A stretch of 37,183 nucleotides of DNA from assembly GCA_949296375.1 (NCBI GenBank), contig CASFQX010000183.1, positions 1-37,183 of the forward strand, read 5' to 3'. The translations under genes were made by a program, and so were the position numbers. Of the stretch, positions 32,437-37,183 are shown in pieces. The stretch comes from an uncultured Olsenella sp. (lineage in GTDB: Bacteria > Actinomycetota > Coriobacteriia > Coriobacteriales > Atopobiaceae). The notes under the pieces were generated by a model. That model was not told where the DNA came from. It saw only the letters and a program-made list of their open reading frames with translations, and searched no databases. The stretch's first letter is position 1. The number at the start of each line of letters is the position of its first letter.

Positions 32437-33206
32437 ATCTGCCCGCCTCTCTCGTCAGTGTTCTTCTCGCCTTGATCTGCAGCCTCCCCGTCACCGACCC
32501 GCCCGTCCCCCTCCCCCGAGGTCTCCTCCGGCGGAACGTTGCCCGGGTCGGGCGCGCCCGCTCCGTCCATGGCAAGCGCATGCTCCCCGGGCAGCGCGAA
32601 CCTCAGGCTTCCTTCGCCGCTCGACGCAAGAAGCGGGGCAACGTCATCCGGGTCCACGGCAACAGTCAGCTGTCCGGAGGAGAGCACCCCCGCCGAGCCT
32701 GCGGGAACCGAGAGGACCTTGAGGTCATCGGCGATCAGGCGCACGCCCTCCGCGCCAACCTCGTAGGCCGCGAGGATGGCCCCAATCTCCAAACCAGGCG
32801 GAACGCCCATGTCGCTGTCCGCGGCGATGGCGAGGGCGACCCTCTCCTCGGGCACCTCGACCGCCTCGGCCGAGTCGCGAAGATTGAGCTCCGTCACGGG
32901 CATGCCCGCCGCAACGGGCACGCTCACCTCCGCCCCCTCGACGGAATCAAGGCCCGTGATCGCCCCCTCGGGAGCGAGCTCGGCAACCCAGTCGCGCTCG
33001 CTCACATTGTTCGAGCTGATGGTTTCGCCCGCTTCGATGGGTTCGGTGGCAACAACGAGTCTCACCACCTCACCGCCGTAGCGCTCCAGCGCCTCGGTGC
33101 GCTCGTGCTCGCACTGCGCCCTCACCTGCTCGCCGTATGCCAAGCAAAGCGCAGCGGCGAGCAGGGCGCACGAGCCCGATATGAGGTATCTGAAGCGACG
33201 GGTCAC
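32433..33206 (-). CDS. cpaB: CpaB/RcpC-like pilus assembly protein
   Basis: A 257-aa protein with an N-terminal membrane segment (9-25) and a SAF-type beta domain (about 45-110), matching CpaB/RcpC, first gene of many Tad loci. The C-terminal 45 residues are acidic and Gly/Pro-rich, absent in typical CpaB. In proteobacteria CpaB works with an outer-membrane secretin; no secretin is present here, in line with a monoderm cell. GTG at 33206 has GGGGAGG 4 nt upstream and is chosen over a TTG at 33227. It is the first gene of the operon, behind an AT-rich leader. Confidence 0.85.
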   Translation of the reverse strand: MTRRFRYLISGSCALLAAALCLAYGEQVRAQCEHERTEALERYGGEVVRLVVATEPIEAGETISSNNVSERDWVAELAPEGAITGLDSVEGAEVSVPVAAGMPVTELNLRDSAEAVEVPEERVALAIAADSDMGVPPGLEIGAILAAYEVGAEGVRLIADDLKVLSVPAGSAGVLSSGQLTVAVDPDDVAPLLASSGEGSLRFALPGEHALAMDGAGAPDPGNVPPEETSGEGDGRVGDGEAADQGEKNTDERGGQI

Positions 33207-33440
33207 GATGCCTCCCCTGTGTCCCAACGGTCGGTAGAGGCATTTTCCACTCGCATCACGTCATGACATTGCTCATTCTGAGAAAGTCATGCACGAATCT
33301 GCATCATCTTGTCTGTAATCTGGCGAGCACGCGATTATTGCAGCTAGATGAGCTACGCAATTCCACTCTAAATATCATATTTGCAATTTGCCAGTCACGC
33401 CATCTTCACACACGCAAATGGGTTTATTTCACGGTCTTAT
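33207..33440 (-). promoter_or_regulatory. AT-rich leader of the Tad operon
   Basis: No gene is accepted in this 234-nt gap. From about 33241 to 33440 it is over half A+T, far above the surrounding DNA. It contains a -10-like TATGAT on the minus strand (33374-33379) with no clear -35, the palindrome GTCATGAC near 33260, and imperfect inverted repeats around TTGC/GCAA. It most likely holds the Tad operon promoter and regulator sites, but these are not pinned down. Confidence 0.45.
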
Positions 33441-34580
33441 TTAGAGAATGACGTCGGGGTCAAGCGTGCGGGCGCTTTCGCGCATCTCGGCTGCAAGCGC
33501 CAGGTAACAACTGAGCCGCTCGTCGGAGAATGCCCCACCCAGGTGCCGTGCAAGCACGGCGCACCCCGGCTCGTGCGTGTGCGTGCAGTCCCTGAAGCGG
33601 CACTCGAGCGCCGCCTCGGCAATCTCGGGAAACGCCTTGGCAAGCCCACGCTCGTGACCCACGAGCGGCAGGCTCCTGAGCCCCGGCACGTCCGCAATCA
33701 CGCCCGCGCCCGGCAGGCGAACCATGACGCGGGAGACCGTGGTGTGGCGACCCGCATCGTCCTTCTCGCGAACCTCGCCCGTAGCCAGGGCCTCGTGGCC
33801 GAGAAGGGCGTTGAGCAGCGTTGACTTGCCCGCACCAGACTCGCCGAGAATCATCGCGCAACTCAGGGGAGGCACGCAGGCGCGCACCTCCTCCACGCCG
33901 GCCCCCGTGGCAGACGACGTCACGATTACGCGCACGTCATCGCCAACGAGACGGCGCACGCGATCGACCTCGGCGGAAAGCTCGGCATCTGCCGCACGGT
34001 CGGCCTTGGTTAGCACAACCACCGGCGTGAGGCCGCAGTCTCGCGCCAGCACGAGCGAGCGCGCCACGCGCCCGAGAAGCAGCTCGCCCGCACCGAGCGG
34101 CTGCACGACGAGGATAGAGTCCACGTTTGCCGCCAGCACCTGGCGCTCCCCTCGGCTGCGCCCGCGCCACCGCTCGAAGACGGTGCGCCGCGGCAGCACG
34201 CGCTCGATGACGCCCATGTCGTGCCCGGGCGCGCGACGCACCGCCACGCAGTCGCCCACGGCGGGCAACAGGCCGTCGTCCTTCTCGGCGTTCTGCTTGG
34301 CAAAGCTCACGGAGTGCTCGGCTCGAAAGGCGTCCAACTCCGTGACCACAAGCGGAAAGCCGCGATCGAGACGAACCACAAAGCCGGGTGCCATCTCGCT
34401 GGCGTTTTCCGCATTGGCGAGAAACGCATCAAAGGCCTCACACTGTGCGTCATCGAGCCGCAGGTCGTCAAAGGCGGGCAGGTCCTGCAGGGCGTCAATC
34501 GCGGGAAGGGTGATCTGCTGCTGGCGGCTCGCCCGCCGCTTGCGCGACGTCGCCGCCGAACGCTGTCCCCGCTTTGCCAC
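33441..34580 (-). CDS. rsgA: Ribosome small-subunit GTPase RsgA
   Basis: A 379-aa circularly permuted GTPase that helps mature the 30S ribosomal subunit. The order is an N-terminal OB-like domain, then the G motifs with G4 (TKAD, 191-194) before G1 (GESGAGKS, 246-253), G2 (GRHTT, 277-281) and G3 (DVPG, 297-300), and a C-terminal zinc site with Cys327, Cys332, His334 and Cys340. G3 reads DVPG where most RsgA have DTPG. The frame extends upstream, but GTG at 34580 has AGGGAGG 6 nt before it. The gene is transcribed alone, next to a divergent permease. Confidence 0.93.
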   Translation of the reverse strand: MAKRGQRSAATSRKRRASRQQQITLPAIDALQDLPAFDDLRLDDAQCEAFDAFLANAENASEMAPGFVVRLDRGFPLVVTELDAFRAEHSVSFAKQNAEKDDGLLPAVGDCVAVRRAPGHDMGVIERVLPRRTVFERWRGRSRGERQVLAANVDSILVVQPLGAGELLLGRVARSLVLARDCGLTPVVVLTKADRAADAELSAEVDRVRRLVGDDVRVIVTSSATGAGVEEVRACVPPLSCAMILGESGAGKSTLLNALLGHEALATGEVREKDDAGRHTTVSRVMVRLPGAGVIADVPGLRSLPLVGHERGLAKAFPEIAEAALECRFRDCTHTHEPGCAVLARHLGGAFSDERLSCYLALAAEMRESARTLDPDVIL

Positions 34581-34822
34581 GCACGACCTCCCTCTGCCGT
34601 CGTCATCCTCGGCAATCTTACCGCAGTTGGCGCGGCATGTGCCGGAAGCGACACCCAGCTTTCGCGCGAAGGCCCGTCCCGAGGCCACGCCTCGTCGTGC
34701 GTCGGCACCGCAGCGTGTCTACCGTGTAACGCATTGGCATCGAGGCGTTTTCAGGTTTCCCGCCCGGCGTCTCCCTCCCGTAGACTTGCACAATCCAGAA
34801 ACGCCAGCGGATTGGAGCCCTC

Positions 34823-36133
34823 ATGCTCGGCATCGCCGGACTCGTCCTCGCCGTCGTCGCCATCGTCGCCCTCATCTGGCGCGGGTGGCACATGGTGGTT
34901 GTCTCGCTCGTGGCCTCGCTCATCGTCATTCTCGCCAACGGGATGGACATCCTCTCCGCCATCAACGAGAGCTATATGGGCGATATGGCCGCCTTTGTGG
35001 GCAGCTGGTTCCTGCTCTTTGCCCTCGGTTCCGTATTTGGCCGCGTCATGGGCGACTCCGGGGCCTCGGCGGGCATCGCGAGTAGCATGCTGCGCCTCGT
35101 GGGCGAGAAACACGCGCTGCTCGTGATCATGGTCACCGGCCTTGTGCTCTCCTATGGCGGCATCAGCGCGTTCATCATTGCCTTCTCGGTCTATCCCATC
35201 GCCGCCGAGCTCTTCGAGCGGGCGGACATCCCCAAGAAGCTCATCGTTGCCGCCATCATGGTCTGCCCTGCCACTCTCGGCATGGTCATGATGCCGGGCA
35301 TCCCCTCCACGCAGAACCTCATCCCTGCGAGCTTCCTCGGGACGGACGCCTACGCGGGCGCGCTTCTCGGCGTCATCTGCTCCGTGGTGATGTTCGCGCT
35401 CTCCTACGTCTACCTGCAGTGGGAGATCGGCCGCTGCCGCAAGCGCGGTGAGCACTTCTCCCCCAGCCCCGGAGAGACGCTCTCCCGCCCGGATGACGCC
35501 AGCACCCCGCCCGTCTGGGCGTGCTTCGCGCCGATCGTCCTTCTCGTTGTGCTGGTCTTTATGCTGCAGCGCGCGGCATCGATGTCTGCCACAGACGCCG
35601 TAACCGTCTCGATGCTCGTCTCGGTTGTCGCAGCGTGCCTGCTCTATCGCGGGCGGCTGGCAAACGTCAAGCGTGCCATCGGCGAGTCCTGTACAAGTGG
35701 TCTGAGCTCGCTCGTCTCTGTGGCGGCCATCATGGGCTTTGGCGGCGTGGTGGTGGCATCGCCCGCCTACCAGGGCATCATCGAGGCGCTCATGTCCACG
35801 AGCCTGAACCCCCTCTGGCAGGGCTTCATCACGATCTTTGCCATCGCCGGAATCACGGGCTCTGCCATCGGCGCGCTCAACATCTACCTCGGCAGCATGG
35901 CGCAGACGCTGCTGGCCACCGGGCTCGACCCGGCGATGATGCACCGCGTGCTCTGCATGACGTCCGTGGGGCCGGCCACGCTGCTGCCCCACACCTCGGC
36001 GATGCTCGCCGCAAACCAGGCCGCCAAGACCGAGGTCCGGGATACGTACCGCTACGTGCTCGTCTCGTGCGCGCTGCTGCCGATTGCGGTGTCGTTGCTG
36101 GGCATGGCTCTCGGCCTCGCCGGCGTGGCGTAG
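34823..36133 (+). CDS. GntP-family permease
   Basis: A 436-aa integral membrane protein with about 12 segments, matching the gluconate:H+ symporter (GntP) family. The stretch FALGSVFGRVMGDSGASAGIA (about 67-87), SYGGISAFIIAFSVYPIA (about 111-128), and MMPGIPSTQNLIP (about 153-165) fit the family. A hydrophilic loop (about 200-220) separates two halves. The substrate of this branch cannot be told from the sequence; sugar acids and other carboxylates are transported by relatives. ATG at 34823 has GGAG 6 nt upstream. The gap to RsgA holds no further gene; the downstream gap holds repeat cluster 3. Confidence 0.88.
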   Translation: MLGIAGLVLAVVAIVALIWRGWHMVVVSLVASLIVILANGMDILSAINESYMGDMAAFVGSWFLLFALGSVFGRVMGDSGASAGIASSMLRLVGEKHALLVIMVTGLVLSYGGISAFIIAFSVYPIAAELFERADIPKKLIVAAIMVCPATLGMVMMPGIPSTQNLIPASFLGTDAYAGALLGVICSVVMFALSYVYLQWEIGRCRKRGEHFSPSPGETLSRPDDASTPPVWACFAPIVLLVVLVFMLQRAASMSATDAVTVSMLVSVVAACLLYRGRLANVKRAIGESCTSGLSSLVSVAAIMGFGGVVVASPAYQGIIEALMSTSLNPLWQGFITIFAIAGITGSAIGALNIYLGSMAQTLLATGLDPAMMHRVLCMTSVGPATLLPHTSAMLAANQAAKTEVRDTYRYVLVSCALLPIAVSLLGMALGLAGVA

Positions 36134-36154
36134 GGGTGGCGCGTCGCGGCAACG

Positions 36155-36270
36155 CTTGACGTAAGCGGGCTCGTCTCAGCCTGAAGGTTCATTTCGGCTG
36201 AGACGAGCCCACTTTCGTCAAGCGAGAAGCCAGCAACCCTGAGACGAGCCCGCTTTCGTCAAGCCTGAAG
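36155..36270. repeat. Palindromic intergenic repeat, cluster 3
   Basis: Three units of the same repeat as at 1105-1282 and 15811-15936: one inverted (36155-36181) and two direct (36196-36229, 36238-36270). The first pair forms a 15-bp perfect stem (36167-36181 with 36196-36210) around a 14-nt loop. It lies between two convergent gene ends, like cluster 1, and is the best-preserved copy. Confidence 0.85.
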
Positions 36271-36295
36271 CGCACGGCCCCGCCCAACACAAAAC

Positions 36296-36325
36296 CGGGC
36301 CCCGTTCCGCAGGGAACGGGGCCCG
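36296..36325 (-). terminator. Terminator after the P-type ATPase gene
   Basis: A 13-bp perfect stem (CGGGCCCCGTTCC with GGAACGGGGCCCG) closes a 4-nt loop 28 nt after the ATPase stop, followed on the minus strand by GTTTTGTG. It also faces repeat cluster 3. Confidence 0.8.
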
Positions 36326-36353
36326 CTCAAAACGCTTTCGCGAGAGACGCGGT

Positions 36354-37183
36354 TTACTTGTTCTTCTCCACCGCGCGCATGATGGCCTTGTAGACCTCCA
36401 TGATCGGGATGATCAGGAACGCTAGGCCAAGCGCCGTGAGCAGCGCCTCGGGGTTGAGCGTCATGAAGCCAAAGACCTCGGCCAGGAAGTCAACCTCAAC
36501 GGGGATCACCGTGAGCACGGCAGCCAGGATGGCGGCGCCCCACAGCCACTTGTTCTGCTTCTTCAGGGAGAAGAGCGACGCGCGGCGGCTGCGCATGTTG
36601 AACGAGTGGAAGATCTCCACCATGGAGAGCGTGATGAACGCCATGGTGACGCCCTCCTCGTCGGGAATGCCGTCGAGCAGCATGGAGATGTCGATCACGC
36701 CGTTGTTGTGGAAGTACATGCCGGCGAAGAACGAGGCCAGCACCAGCGCGGTGATCACGATGCCCTGGAAGACGATGTCGACGCCCATGCCGCCGGCGAA
36801 GACGCCGTCGGAGGCCTTGCGGGGCTTGCGCTTCATGACGTCGCCCTCGGCCTCCTCCATGCCGAGTGCCAGCGCCGGGAAGCAGTCAGTGATGAGGTTG
36901 ATCCAGAGCAGCTGGACCGGCTGGAAGATCGTGAAGCCCACCATCGTGGCCACAAAGACCGAGAGCACCTCGGCGATGTTGGCGGAGAGCAGGAACTGGA
37001 TGACCTTGCGGATGTTGTCGTAGATGCGACGACCCTCTTCGCACGCGTTGATGATCGTGGCGAAGTTGTCGTCCGCGAGGACCATGTCGGCCACGTTCTT
37101 GGTGACGTCGGTGCCGGTGATGCCCATGCCCACGCCGATGTCGGCGCGCTTGATGGACGGGGCGTCGTTCACGCCGTCGCCGG
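36354..37183 (-). CDS. Calcium-type P-type ATPase, C-terminal part (cut by window end)
   Basis: The last roughly 276 residues of a P-type cation ATPase. GDGVNDAP at the very edge is the conserved hinge motif of the P domain. Next come the M5 helix region and QLLWINLITDCFPALALG, characteristic of P2A/PMCA-like calcium pumps. Further membrane segments follow and the C-terminus is short and basic. The start and the phosphorylation site (DKTGT) lie beyond the window. Family members pump Ca2+ or other divalent ions out of the cytosol; the ion is inferred. It ends 28 nt before a strong terminator. Confidence 0.9.
   Translation of the reverse strand, partial: GDGVNDAPSIKRADIGVGMGITGTDVTKNVADMVLADDNFATIINACEEGRRIYDNIRKVIQFLLSANIAEVLSVFVATMVGFTIFQPVQLLWINLITDCFPALALGMEEAEGDVMKRKPRKASDGVFAGGMGVDIVFQGIVITALVLASFFAGMYFHNNGVIDISMLLDGIPDEEGVTMAFITLSMVEIFHSFNMRSRRASLFSLKKQNKWLWGAAILAAVLTVIPVEVDFLAEVFGFMTLNPEALLTALGLAFLIIPIMEVYKAIMRAVEKNK

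Noticed and set aside
33263-33451. Small plus-strand frame of 62 codons in the AT-rich leader
   Set aside because: No ribosome binding site, no recognisable motif, and it overlaps the end of rsgA. Its amino acid bias follows the local AT content.

Overview
The window is a GC-rich chromosomal segment from an actinobacterium. The best guess is a coriobacterial (Olsenella/Atopobium-like) genome. This rests on the monoderm-type Tad pilus locus without a secretin, a CarD-type regulator, strong AGGAGG-type ribosome binding sites with frequent GTG starts, and the overall gene style. No rRNA or other marker gene is present to settle it. Coding is dense, genes run mostly on the minus strand, and no CRISPR array, transposase, integrase or prophage gene was found.

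Left part (1-15557). After the 3' end of a Kup-type potassium transporter comes a minus-strand run of eight genes. In transcription order these are a membrane-anchored von Willebrand A (vWA) protein with a Gly/Tyr-rich tail, a 1137-residue tubulin/FtsZ-like GTPase, two proteins I do not recognise (670 and 235 aa), a zinc-ribbon P-loop GTPase of TRAFAC type, a 735-aa protein resembling GTPase-associated protein 1 (GAP1), a 359-aa protein that reads as a degenerate protein kinase, and a protein with three C-terminal membrane segments. Spacing is tight and one junction is a 4-nt GTGA overlap. This is the strongest candidate for an undescribed multi-protein NTP-dependent system. It is bracketed by two clusters of a palindromic intergenic repeat, and a third cluster lies near the right end.

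Middle part (15558-23360). This holds housekeeping and nutrient genes: citrate synthase preceded by a UPF0237-type ACT-domain protein, a CarD-like transcription factor, a cyclophilin-type lipoprotein, a BrnQ branched-chain amino acid carrier, a Tat-exported lipoprotein resembling bacterial tannase, acylphosphatase, and tRNA-Phe(GAA) with a clear promoter and terminator.

Right part (23403-33206). This is a complete-looking minus-strand Tad (type IVb) pilus operon: CpaB/RcpC-like, TadZ, TadA, TadB, TadC, Flp pilin, a small anchored protein, a short second pilin-like protein, TadE-like, a large TadG-like protein, a second TadE/F-like protein, DUF192, and a zinc-ribbon FHA protein. Nearly every junction is a stop/start overlap. 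TadZ and TadA drive and position the pilus motor, TadB/TadC form the membrane platform, and Flp is the main subunit with the TadE/F/G proteins as minor pilins. No prepilin peptidase (TadV) or secretin lies in the window. An AT-rich 234-bp leader precedes the operon.

Far right (33441-37183). This has the ribosome-assembly GTPase RsgA, a divergent GntP-family permease, a repeat cluster, a strong terminator, and the C-terminal end of a calcium-type P-type ATPase cut by the window edge.
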